Origin: Phoronis australis
Taxonomy: Eukaryota; Phoronida; Phoronidae
Assembly: GCA_002633005.1 (NCBI GenBank)
Contig: NMRA01000859.1
Location: forward strand, 32,424-96,423
DNA length: 64,000 nucleotides
Reading direction: 5' to 3'
In this document: piece by piece, positions 12,506-21,794 of the stretch
Numbering within the stretch: the first letter of the stretch is position 1
Layout: every line of letters starts with the position of its first letter
Position numbers and translations under genes: made by a program
The notes under the pieces: generated by a model
What the model was told of the DNA's origin: nothing
Seen by the model: the letters and a program-made list of their open reading frames with translations, nothing else
Database searches by the model: none

Positions 12506-13465
12506 GTGTACCATCTTCAGCTATTTGTCCACACCCTTCCTTCATATGTTAAAGATACGAATCATTTTCTTAATATAATTAAAAACATGAGTGATTTACC
12601 TAAACATGCCCTTCTAGTAACTCTTGATGTTAAAAGCTTATACACTAATATTCCTCAACATGAAGGCATAGAAGCCTGTACCAAGTTTCTTAGTCAACGT
12701 AATAATCCTAATGTACCTACATGTTTTATTCGCTCTCTTCTTGAACGTGTACTTACCATGAACCATTTTACCTTTAATAATAATCACTATCTCCAAATAT
12801 TAGGCACAGCTATGGGAAATCTTGAAAACAAATTCATCAAATCCTGCTCTGAAAAACCTCTTCTCTGGCTAATGTACATTGATGACATTTTTATGATCTG
12901 GACCCATGGCCCACAAAAATTACATGTGTTCTCAGAAAATATTAACAAATTTCACCCTACTATAAAGTTCACTCATGACATTTCTCAAAATAAAGTCTCA
13001 TTTTTAGATGTAACTGTCACCCTTAATAATGGTAAACTAGAAACTGACTTATTCTGTAAAGAAACTGACAAACACCAATATCTGTCATATCATTCGTTTC
13101 ATCCCTTTCATTGCAAGAAAAGCCTTCCATATAGCCTTGCCCAAACAATTCGACGCATTTGTTCAGAAGAAACTTCCTTCAATAAGCATTTAAAAGAACT
13201 CAAGCACTATTTAGTTCAACGTCATTTTTCCTTGCATCTTATACACAAACAGTTTGACAAAGTCCGCTCAATCACAAGAAATGAATCTTTAAGAACTAAA
13301 ACAAAAGGCAATACTACTAATAGAATCCCATTCATAACTATGTTCAATTCATGTTTAAACGGAATTAGCCACGTCTTCACAAAACATCTCTCCACGCTGC
13401 ATATTCCCCCCCAAATGAAAAACCTATTTCCTCATCCACCTATAATTTCTTGGAGAAAAATGTAA
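12506..13465 (+). pseudogene. Penelope reverse transcriptase fragment
   Basis: Open for about 319 codons without a genuine upstream ATG; the frame continues 5' at least to about 12338 through family-typical residues. Catalytic YIDD is present. The short deletion after GTAMG removes part of the RT region just before the catalytic loop, so polymerase activity is unlikely. Confidence 0.75.
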
Positions 13466-13666
13466 TATCGACAATATATACCAAACTGACAAACCTTTTG
13501 GCAACACACAATGTAACAAAACTAGATGTAAAATGTGTAGCTTTATCAACGATAATACTTTCTTCCAGTCTTCCCAAACCAATGAAAACTTTGAAATAAA
13601 ACATTATTCTGATTGCACCACCACCAATATTATTTACCCTATAACAGATAAAAATATTCTATCCAA

Positions 13667-13917
13667 TACGTAGGACAAACTCAACATAATCTACTAATTC
13701 GGTTTCGTAATCATAGATTTAACATAATACATAAAAACATTTCTGATGCCATAGGTAATCATTTCAATTCCAAAAACCATAATCTTCAAGATCTTTCTGT
13801 ACAAATAATAGAAAAACTCCAATACCCCAGTACCCCTCAAAGACTCAAAAGAGAACAATTTTGGATAGACAAGCTCAATACAGTAGAACCTCAGGGATTA
13901 AACATAAAAACTTCTTA
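13667..13917 (+). pseudogene. GIY-YIG endonuclease domain of the Penelope element
   Basis: About 83 codons: QYVGQT at the start (YVG matches the YIG half), an RFRNHRF segment with the conserved arginine, NHFNSKNH, REQFWIDKL (the conserved glutamate helix) and a stop after NIKTS. The GIY half upstream reads NIIYPITDK in another frame, so the domain is split by a frameshift near 13665. Confidence 0.7.
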
Positions 13918-14324
13918 AACTATATCGCTGAACTTTTTTCCGCAACAATGTATCATATTCATTACGCCACATCTAAATGTCAATTGCAGTGTTTGATTTT
14001 ATTGTATTTCTGTTTCTGTTGACGAAAGATGTTATCATATCCGAAAATTTCAGTTGATCCATTCTTGTTGTTTTATTTACCTATACATATTCTACTATTT
14101 GGTGAAACAATAGTATCCTTGAAAAGGATCTGGATCGCCTTATTTAGTTTCAGATTTATTTTCTACGTTCTGTTTGAAGAAATCTCTGTGGTCCTAAATT
14201 TAATGTTTTAGCTATACAAGCCACAAACTAACCACTTACCCCCGAGTGACTCCACGCATGCGGCGTTGTTCACCAGTATATCAATCCTTCCATCGTTAGC
14301 ATCGGCCACAGCTTTCACAGCCTC

Positions 14325-14327
14325 TTA
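14325..14327 (-). other. Premature TAA in SDR exon 2
   Basis: The minus strand reads ACA TGT TAA GAG GCT, codons 94-98 of the SDR frame. A single substitution from AAA or CAA would create it. Both exon borders and the downstream frame are intact, so no indel is involved. Confidence 0.85.
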
Positions 14328-15605
14328 ACATGTCTTTCTATCTGTCACGTCCACCTTATAATAAGATACCCTTCCACCTGTAGCGTTGGTCTCCTTCACG
14401 ACAGCGTTGCCACATTCCTCGTTTCTGGCAAAGATGGCGACGATGGCGCCATCGGAGCTGAAACCAAAGGCCTCTTTAAGCACCATTCTTCGCTGTGATG
14501 TTATTTAAAGACAACAAAGAAAATGATTTCCAATGAAAGTTTATTAAGAAGACATGTAATAAGCTTCAATAGAATTGAAATGTCAACACTCAGTTTTGTT
14601 AATTTATAAAAAGTTATTACACGACTACGGATACTGGCTTCTGCTATCTGATTTGCAAAATGTGGTACGTCAACTTCCTTTTAGGAAGATGTTGATGGGC
14701 AAACCGTCGAATATCACGTTTCATTCCTGCCGCCGAGATGCGTCACTATATGTGTTCTGATTATTCTGATGTCTCAAACATAAACCCTGACAGAGAGCGT
14801 ACATCAAACCGAACTAAACCTTTTAAGAGCAAATTGCTCTACCTCAGTTCACAAGACCTGATATCACCCTAGGTTTTGGCTTCATAGTAAGTTGTATAAT
14901 CGGTGCCGTGGATGAAACAGTTCCTGGGCACTTACTTCCAGCTTTTCTTTTTCGAAAGAACCATATGACAGAACTCTGTTAGGATTTTGCTTGTGCACAA
15001 CAAATATAATAAGAAAAGCCTCAAATCTCGAGATGTTCATGTAATGGCTTACTTTCGGGGTACGAACGGACGGTCAAATGTTTCCACAATGCCCTGTGCA
15101 AAAACCTCTCCAAAATAGTGTCATTTTTGACAAATTCTATCTAAACGGGTGCCTTTTCTGATTTTCTGGAAAAGAACTCTGCAAAAATGTGAATTTTTTC
15201 ACAAAATAAGTTTCTGAATGGGTCACTTTTTGACTGAGCTCACTCTCTAAATGGTTTGGTATCCATTTTATCTCTGTGTTCAAATCACTAATACGTGGGA
15301 GTTGCACAGAAGATTTGCGCGCCGCACGAGCCGTGGAATGTCAGCGTTGAGCATGTGATTCAGTCTGGAGCCACATTGGCAGTTCAAAAACAACATTTTA
15401 GCTCATGCTGTCTGGGCTAAGGGTCAACGTAACTAGAGCGTTAACACGTAGCACTTCCGAAAGCACTATTCAAAACCCTGAGTACACAGTCAGTAAAAGT
15501 ACGACAGGCTTCCGTTTACAGAATATGCTCCATGTTTTTTTTCAGCAATTTTTGCTTGTAACTGGCGTTCTTTTTAGTGATAAACCACTCTGAAAAAGCA
15601 TATGC

Positions 15606-15768
15606 CGGTGGCGGATTGAGACGGGGCCAAGGGGGCCATACCCCAATCCCTAACTCTCTCAGATTGCATTTGGCCTTTCAGGGGTGCGACTGTATGACAG
15701 CCAAAATCCTGGCTAATAGGCCTACTCTGCCCTGGCCCCCCTAACTAAAAATCCTGGATCCGCCCCTA
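15606..15768. mobile_element. CAGTGGCGG-type MITE with 5-bp target duplication
   Basis: Starts CGGTGGCGGATTGAG, ends CTGGATCCGCCCCTA, and is flanked by TATGC on both sides (15601-15605, 15769-15773). The paralogous segment around 2030 has a single TATGC and no insert, so insertion came after the SDR-region duplication. Confidence 0.8.
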
Positions 15769-16656
15769 TATGCCTACAAATCTGGCACAGTGAAAGCACC
15801 GACACTGAGAATCTCATTGAGGCATTTCTCTCAGCTACTAAAGCTATCAGGCCATGTAAGACAATGTCTATAATGGGATGCATATAGTTTTATGTTACTA
15901 ACGAGTTATCTGCGCGCCTAACGCACTTCGCTTTCATTAGCTAGTAAGATGGACAAAGATACTATATCCCAAGTAGGTAACTATAAAATCTTTGATATGG
16001 ATACCTGAATCTTTCCACGATGGCTCGGCCAATGCCGTAGTTACCACCCGTAACTATGGCTACCTTCCCTTGTAGACGACCCTTCGTAAACTCTTCATCC
16101 AACTTAGGTTGGTGGAAAGTGTCGGCATACTCCTTGGATGAATAGGGATGCGATGTCATCGTGATCCTTGGTTCTCGATAGTCGGACAGTTTACCCGGCT
16201 TCGTATCGTGTTACAAAGGCTGCGCTTTTCTATAGATATGACGATCGGGGTCGTCTCCAGGTCAAAACCAGAACGAACTCAATTCATGTTCCGTCTAATG
16301 TCATTATTCGGTGCAGATAAAGCGGTGGCGCGATTTGCCCAACAAGTTTTCCAAATAAGCCAATTTTTGCTGTTTGCTCGGCTCGATTGTCAAAAAACTC
16401 TGACATGTCCAGTCGGTCGAATAGTCGAGTTTTTATATCCACCCGACAAATCGGCACATGAAACCATCTTTACACCTGAAAGTGAAAGTATTCTCAAGGT
16501 CACCACTGTTACCATATCCCTACAAGCAAAGCACTAAAATCTTAAGACAATAGCATTGTGTTTACCATAACTTTACATGAAGTACAAATGATGTGGCTAA
16601 TTATATTTGAGAACAATAGAACATGGGTTTGGAAACAGCAAAAGGTAATACGAATG

Positions 16657-16730
16657 CATGGGCGGCGCACCACAGGGGGCTGAAGGGGCTATGGCCCCCA
16701 ATTTTTTCAGCGCTGCGCCGCTCACGGAAT
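16657..16730. mobile_element. Small GGGCGGCGCA-end inverted-repeat element
   Basis: About 70 bp from CATGGGCGGCGCACC to TGCGCCGCTCACGG, partly self-complementary, with a CAGGGGGCTG motif near the left end. It is absent from the paralogous site near 5088, where the flanks join directly. Related copies: 20524-20660 and 23990-24235. Confidence 0.65.
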
Positions 16731-17283
16731 CTTATGAGAAGATGGAGAAACCTTTTTGTGCCAAATTATTTCACACTTTCATTTTAATTTTGTATTTGCA
16801 CAGTAGAACAGTTTGTACCATAACAACAGAAACAATGCACCAATTAACTTGTGTTGTTCAGGAGATCTCTTAGGAAACTTTATTGTTACATTTTGCATGC
16901 AACTACAGTCTAACACTTAAGACTCCATTTCACAAAGCAGTCACACGAACTCATTGTTTATGTTTTAACATAGCAAGAATCTCCAGTGAAAATAAATACC
17001 TTCTTCACATCTAGAGACAATGGATACCCGTGGTCACTCACTCAGTTGCTAAACTTTCAAGTTGTTACACGAACATTACAATGACTAAAGCTGCTTCTAC
17101 AGACACTATGTCTAGCGTGAATAAACATATACAACTTGCATCATTATACAGAAATAGCCTACTACTCATTGTTGAATACTCATACACTGGCACACAAGCA
17201 CTCCTACACGAGCACACGCACACGCAACCACACACACAAAAGTAGTTATAAGAGGCAGTTTGCATCCCAGTGATGTCCCAAAA

Positions 17284-17332
17284 AGTGAGCCGATTTTTTT
17301 TTCAAAATCCTGGATCCGCCTCTGAATTTTGA
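17284..17332. mobile_element. CAGTGGCGG-type MITE, right end only
   Basis: AAAATCCTGGATCCGCCTCTG matches the right terminus at 54617-54637. No left end was found; a truncated copy just outside the duplicated block. Confidence 0.5.
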
Positions 17333-17334
17333 TA

Positions 17335-17950
17335 GCTGCTGATAACAGTTTAATCTAACTGTGATTCAAAGGAACTTTCAAAAAGTCCAGCAATAGGAGA
17401 AAGAAGGAATCTGTCAAACCATAGATTACCATATAGACTGCAGATTCGCAACTCTACATTTTCTCAAAGGAGGCACCCTTCTCCTCAATAATTACAGTGT
17501 AAACCAAAGTCTTTGATATTATATGGGCGAATCACACAGTAGTGCAAAGTAGACATTCATACGCCAAACACTTTATCGTCTGCAATACACCAAAACAACC
17601 AAACGCGCGCTAACCAAACAATACTGAGAAGGCTGACAATGGTTATGGATGAGGTAAAGGGTGTCACAATTTTACGTACTCCCAGTAGGAAGAACATGCA
17701 AACAACTTTTTAAACGGACCCATTTTCGGCGGCGAATTCCATATCAACGTTCATTCAGCTATAGATTATAGACACTATAGTCTATGTTCAAACGGAGACC
17801 ATCTCCAACTCAAGAAACGCGGCGAGACTGTCTAGCTGTGCTGTCTCACGGTCAATTCAGTGCTCACGGGCGGGGAAGCCTTGCTGGCTTATTTATAAAC
17901 ATGTTTTAAGTTTTAATATTACAACTTCAAAGACTGTTTATTAGATTCTA
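17335..17950. other. Intergenic stretch, nothing coding
   Basis: No recognisable exon on either strand. A small inverted motif (TATAGATTATAGACACTATAGTCTATG, about 17760-17786) is the only structure noted. Confidence 0.4.
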
Positions 17951-18221
17951 ACTTGAAGGCGAAGGCAACCTTTTTCCATGTCATTTTGAGCTAAAATAAG
18001 GTTGGTTGGTTATCCTAGACATATTTTCCACTTAATTACAGCTTTTCGTAATTTTATTAATTACTCGTCCGCTACTGCGGAAGTGACGTTTTAGGAGGCA
18101 AGCATTTCGCGCCAATTTCTTTTCATATAGACTGACTGTGAGAGCTGCCGAGTCAGTCATTGTTTTACCTCGGTTGTGTTAAGTTCCGTCGTCGTTTGCT
18201 TTCATTTATAAGTCAGTCAAC

Positions 18222-19151
18222 ATGCCACACTGTTGCTGCGTACCGGAATGTACAAATTATCGGCTCACGCGCGCTTTGGGAGTACCTTTGCATCGCTTTC
18301 CGATGGATGACACACTTCGCCGTACTTGGCTCGTTCGTGTGAAGAACGCAGCGTTACCCGTCCACGCAACGTACAAAGCAGTGGAGAATTACCGTGTGTG
18401 TGGCAAGCACTTTCTGCCCTCCGGTTACGAAAGGGATTTGTACGCTGAACTGATGAAGGTCCCTGCGAAACAACGCCTGAAGAAGGATGCCATTCCGTCT
18501 GTGTTGATTCCCGGCAGTGCCCCGTCGCCACCCCCGAGAAGTGCGTTTTTGAAGCGAGAAGCCTCGCGAGCTGTGGCCAGTACAGTGACTGGAGCCAGTG
18601 GAGGCACTTCATCTACTGTCACCCGTGCCTCCGAACGTACCCCAGAGCGTGCAATTCCTGGAACCAGTAGTGATTCGCCCTGTGCTGTTTTCTCCAGCCC
18701 AGAGCCTCTAAGCAGCCCTGCAGCGATATTGAGTAGTGGGAGTGATTACAGGCCCAGTTCGACACCCAGTGAAGAGGACAGTTCGTCGTCCAGTGAACAG
18801 ATCGGTGAGCCAAACTTTGATAAGTTTATTGTGGACTTGTCTAAAGTGTTGGAGCTATTTAGAAGGTGCCAGGTGTGTGGCGAGGGAGTCACACGACACA
18901 ATGTAAGCAGTTTGGGTGCTCAGGTCACCATCCAGTGGGAGTGTGTCACGGGACACTCTGGCAAGTGGGACAGTTGTTCCTCTGTCCGTGGTATGCCGGA
19001 GGTCCACTTAACCATGTCCAGTGGTGTGCTCTTCACTGGAAACACGTTTCAGTCGGTGAAGACAATGATGGACTTTGGAAAAGTCAAGTTTTTTTTCGAA
19101 AACAACATTCAACAACATTCAGAATTCCTATTTAATACCAGTTGTCAATGA
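18222..19151 (+). pseudogene. THAP-domain transposase, N-terminal part
   Basis: A 309-codon frame. Residues 1-90 form a C2CH THAP zinc-finger DNA-binding domain: CCVPEC, the FP...W signature (RFPMDDTLRRTW), VCGKHF for the C-x2-H pair, and closing LKKDAIPSVL. A Ser/Pro/Thr-rich linker follows (about 95-195), then a cysteine-bearing segment RRCQVCGEGVT and an IQWECVTGHSGKWDS region typical of Kolobok-like proteins. The natural product should be much longer. The frame shifts at a run of T (19086-19093), and homologous-looking sequence continues one frame over to about 19317 (with LSDSPGRSAKYTTYTLM). Binding of its own termini is family knowledge, not shown here. Confidence 0.75.
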
Positions 19152-19317
19152 CGCATACATGTCACAACATCTCGAGTTGGTGGCGGAATTCATGGAGAAG
19201 GAGAACTTGTCTGACTCACCAGGGCGGTCCGCCAAGTATACCACATACACTCTAATGGAGGAAGAGACCAAAAAGATAATTGATGTGGAACTCGGAACAG
19301 CACAAGCATTCAATTGA
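19095..19317 (+). pseudogene. Frameshifted continuation of the Kolobok transposase
   Basis: Plus-strand frame reading LIPVVNDAYMSQHLELVAEFM and then DSPGRSAKYTTYTLMEEETK. The DSPG-x-SAKY-x-TYTLMD block is a recurring segment at the start of Kolobok catalytic domains (from memory). It ends after about 70 residues where the minus-strand ORF's sequence begins, so most of the catalytic domain is deleted. Confidence 0.6.
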
Positions 19318-19563
19318 GGTAGGCATAACAACGCACACAGTGCATTTGCACCAAGATGTGTCACCACGTCTGTCTTCAGTAGCCGCCTCGTTTCTCTCAA
19401 CAGCTGCCTGTGCCTGTGTGTACTCTGCCTCGTTGTACTCGGGCTCAAACATGTACCCACCCACTGAATGTCCGTGAAAAAATTCCTCGTCACCACTGCT
19501 GTGAACAAGGTCTCCGTCACTCACACTACTGTCACTGTGATACGGGTCACCGACTCCAGCCAT
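19252..19563 (-). pseudogene. Convergent cysteine-rich ORF (P2X7-tail-like) in the Kolobok element
   Basis: Starts at ATG 19563 (MAGVGDPYHSDSS), just inside the right inverted repeat. An acidic N-terminal region leads to WCKCTVCVVMPTSIECLCCSE. That spacing of cysteines around MPT resembles the cysteine-rich C-terminal domain of P2X7-like proteins common in invertebrate genomes (WCxCGxCxxMPTxxECxCC, from memory). About 104 residues remain; the domain is cut at the central deletion. It may be a second transposon gene, but its role in transposition is unknown. Confidence 0.55.
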
Positions 19564-20069
19564 TTTCAGCTTACAACACACTAAACAATCCCTAAATCCA
19601 ACGCAGTTGAGTTCTCTACTAACCTATCTTGCCGCAGAATACTCGCCGATGGAAAGTGGTGGCGACAATTGGTGAAAAATAGCACAAAACAAAAGTAGAA
19701 TAGAACAGATTCGCACAGTAAGCTCAACGCAAAACCAAGTGGCGGGAAGCGCTTGCCTCCTAAAACGTCACTTCCGGAGTAATGGACGAGTAATTAATAA
19801 AATTGCGAAAAGCTGTAATTAAGTGGAAAATATGTCTAGGATAACCAACCCACCTTATTTTAGCTCAAAATGACATGGAAAAGGGTTGCCTTCGCCTTTA
19901 AGTAATTGCTACGAAAGCTGAATGAAATTTACAATTGTTAAGCTTAAGATAAATTTGTTAACAAAACGTATCTGAATTCGTACTTTTCATTGCATATGCG
20001 AATTTTTACAAAAGTTGCGCCATGTGGTTGAAAGTTTTAGACACGTCGAGTTTTTCGGCGAAACAGATC

Positions 20070-20240
20070 GTTTATACCATAGACATCTTAATATTATATT
20101 CTGATGTCTATGGTTTATACGGTTCATGTGAGAAAACAAATCCTGCACTCGTCTCAGATTTATGACATGGGCAAAATCTCTTGAAAAATTCCAAGAGGTT
20201 TTCCCATGTCATAAACCTGAGACTCGTGTTTACAGGATAC
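20070..20240. repeat. Two adjacent hairpin-forming inverted repeats
   Basis: 20070-20120: arms ACCATAGACATC and GATGTCTATGGT around an AT-rich loop. 20145-20232: longer imperfect arms, both containing TTATGACATGGG-type sequence, with GTCTCAG/CTGAGAC outside, around a short loop. Likely remnants of fold-back or MITE elements. Confidence 0.6.
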
Positions 20241-20523
20241 TTTATTTATTTAACCCTAAGGATAAAATCCAGGGTAGTGTACCATTTATCTGTGAGCTGG
20301 ATGTGTCTCCAGTCAAACAGGCGAAACTATTGGGGATTTGAAAAACCGGACCACTGAGTGAACATCTAAATTCTGATAGAAGTTCGCATATTGATATTCA
20401 TCTGCAGAGGTCTAGTCATTGTTACGAGCAATGCTCTTTCAATGACTTTGCTATAACAGACCAAGCAGACAGGCTTAACACATCAGTTGGTGTAAGCCCA
20501 TTCTCAATAGGCAACTGACACAC

Positions 20524-20660
20524 CATGGGAGACGCACCATATGGGGCTGGCGGGGTTATAGCCCCAGGTTTTTCAATGCTGCGCCGACCACGGTCTATGG
20601 GCGGTGCACCACAGGGGGCTGGGAGGCTATAGCCCTCCTTTTCCAGTGCTCCGCCGCCCA
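20524..20660. mobile_element. Two tandem copies of the GGGCGG small inverted-repeat element
   Basis: 20524-20588 and 20596-20660 each run from a CATGGGxGxxGCACCA start through GGGGCTG and a TATAGCCC centre to TGCGCCG- or TCCGCCGCCCATG-type ends. A head-to-tail pair suggests insertion of one copy beside another, or a local duplication. Confidence 0.6.
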
Positions 20661-20699
20661 TGCACTCCGCAGGTTGTCATTGTTAGTCTAGTTTATTGT

Positions 20700-21540
20700 T
20701 ACTCCTCTGTAACTGACTTCGTCTTTCTATCATTACTTGTTGTTGAGCCTAGCAAGGTGGCGATCGTTTTTTGTGTCTGAAGATGGTGTTTTATAAACGC
20801 CGAAACATGTCAAGTGGAATTTAACCAATCGTTGTTTTTAACAACATATAGACTGCTACTTGCTATCATGGAAGAAATAAGTTGATGTACAAACTACTGT
20901 GGAAAGTCCTACGCTGCAACCTATGTAATGATGTATCCACACGGTATAGTTCAAATCTACACTAAGATGTATGCTCCTTGTTATCAATAAGAGCCCATTT
21001 AACTGTAAATTTAGGATAGATATTTGAAGTAATTAGTTCATCACTTTTTTGTAAAGAATTGTATCAACTGGCAACAAAATTCCAATAAATATATTATGGT
21101 GTAAAATTTTGAATGAATGAAGTTCTTTACACCAACTGTGGAGGGTACATACTCCAAACTTTTGTCGTGATTGGGTAAACATCTTTTGAATCATTGAACT
21201 TTTTGCCCTGCTGGTTTAATTAGTCATTTTTATTATCTGTCTGGTTCATTTCATTTTCATGTTACTATTACACTCCGTTATTGTTTGCATTTTGGTAATA
21301 TTTTTTGCCTGCCAGGTACGCGAAATGATGATAGTCTGTGAATTAAATTATGTATCGTCTGCTTCGGCTGTAATCATACACCAAAAAGAACTGACAAAGA
21401 GCTTTCTAATGCATTTTGGTCGTAAACGGTGGTGTTGCGAAAAGTGTTTGTGACAGTAAATTCTAAACAATGCAACCATCAAGTGCTTCGCATTTGTGGC
21501 ACAACCTATGGGCGAGATCGAAGTTATACGGTGGCTCAAA
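20700..21540. other. Intergenic stretch, nothing recognised
   Basis: AT-rich with only short frames. GATGGTGTTTTATAAACGCCGAAACATGTCAAG near 20782-20815 resembles transposon-linked text seen in many animal genomes, but I could not assign it. Confidence 0.35.
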
Positions 21541-21559
21541 GGTGACATCTCGTCTTTTT

Positions 21560-21690
21560 TTAATTATCTCAGGATCTCCTGTCTTAACTATTTCATGACC
21601 TGGATATCCCGACTTAATTATCTCGGGATCTCGATATACCAACTTAATTATCCCGAGATTTCGGGATCTCGATTATATCAACACAATCTA
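21560..21690. repeat. Degenerate tandem repeat, ATCTCGGGATCTCG units
   Basis: Three to four units of about 33 bp, each with a variant of GATCTCGATATACCAACTTA followed by ATTATCCCGAGAT. The unit has internal palindromic character. Confidence 0.6.
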
Positions 21691-21794
21691 TTTTCAAATG
21701 CCCACCGGTCTCAACTAATAAATTGTGGTTTTCACGGCGAATGCTCGAGATAATTTGGATAAAAACACGTGGGAAACCAAATTGAATACTTGTG

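Larger units (their letters stand above)
12340..13917 (+). mobile_element. Penelope-like retroelement, 5'-truncated, with GIY-YIG endonuclease
   Basis: Retroelement in SDR intron 2, antisense to the host gene. The reverse transcriptase frame shows FYFLPKIHKEGNPGRPII (12410-12463), then LVTLDVKSLYTNIPQ, GTAMG, YIDDIFMIW (catalytic Asp pair) and VSFLDVTV; it stays open to 13465. A linker with CNKTRCKMC follows (13510-13536), then a separate frame with QYVGQT...RFRNH (13667 on) ending at TAA 13917, matching a GIY-YIG nuclease of EN-bearing Penelope elements. Defects: the 5' end is missing, about 13 residues normally between GTAMG and the NLENKF helix are absent in frame, and linker and nuclease are separated by a stop and frameshift. 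Inactive. Confidence 0.85.
7504..16159 (-). pseudogene. Classical short-chain dehydrogenase/reductase, five exons, one in-frame stop
   Basis: NAD(P)-dependent oxidoreductase of the classical SDR family; substrate unknown. Exons (minus strand): 16159-16005, 14457-14240, 10072-9968, 8288-8104, 7713-7504. All introns have GT-AG ends and the phases agree, giving 290 codons, a usual length. Exon 1 carries the nucleotide-binding motif TGGNYGIG; exon 2 ends with DILVNNAA (family NNAG); exon 4 holds the serine (NITSIAA) and the catalytic AYNTSKAG (YxxxK); exon 5 ends ILVDLGYTAMG before TAA. The second strand ends FARNEE with no acidic residue at the tip, which suggests NADP(H) (inference). Codon 96 in exon 2 (14327-14325) is TAA, between DVTDRKTC and EAVKAVADA, where relatives usually have a sense codon (often Lys). 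Everything else is open, so this is a young null allele, a polymorphism or a base error. I call it a pseudogene because of that stop only. A poly(A) signal lies about 20 nt after the stop codon. Intron 2 hosts a Penelope element. Confidence 0.85.
14486..17265. repeat. Right copy of the SDR 5' segmental duplication
   Basis: Contains intron 1, exon 1 and upstream DNA of the SDR gene, colinear with 1-5600. Compared with the left copy it gained at least two short transposons, at 15606-15768 and about 16657-16730; the left copy keeps the empty sites at about 2026-2040 and 5083-5095. The duplication therefore predates both insertions. Both copies end in a CA-rich microsatellite (5520-5580 and 17188-17242). 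Confidence 0.8.
17957..19897. mobile_element. Kolobok-type DNA transposon, internally deleted
   Basis: 1,941 bp bounded by inverted repeats of about 150 bp (17957-18105 and 19748-19897) that begin AGGCGAAGGCAACC. The right flank is TTAA (19898-19901) and the left is TTGA, a decayed TTAA; TTAA targeting plus a THAP-domain protein points to the Kolobok superfamily. Inside, a plus-strand transposase start and a minus-strand cysteine-rich ORF run toward each other and both stop abruptly near 19250-19320, consistent with a central deletion joining two gene ends. A solo terminus with TTAA occurs at 55117-55129. Confidence 0.75.

Noticed and set aside
16148-16537. 129-codon plus-strand frame
   Set aside because: It lies just upstream of SDR exon 1 on the opposite strand and overlaps its first bases; no recognisable domain.
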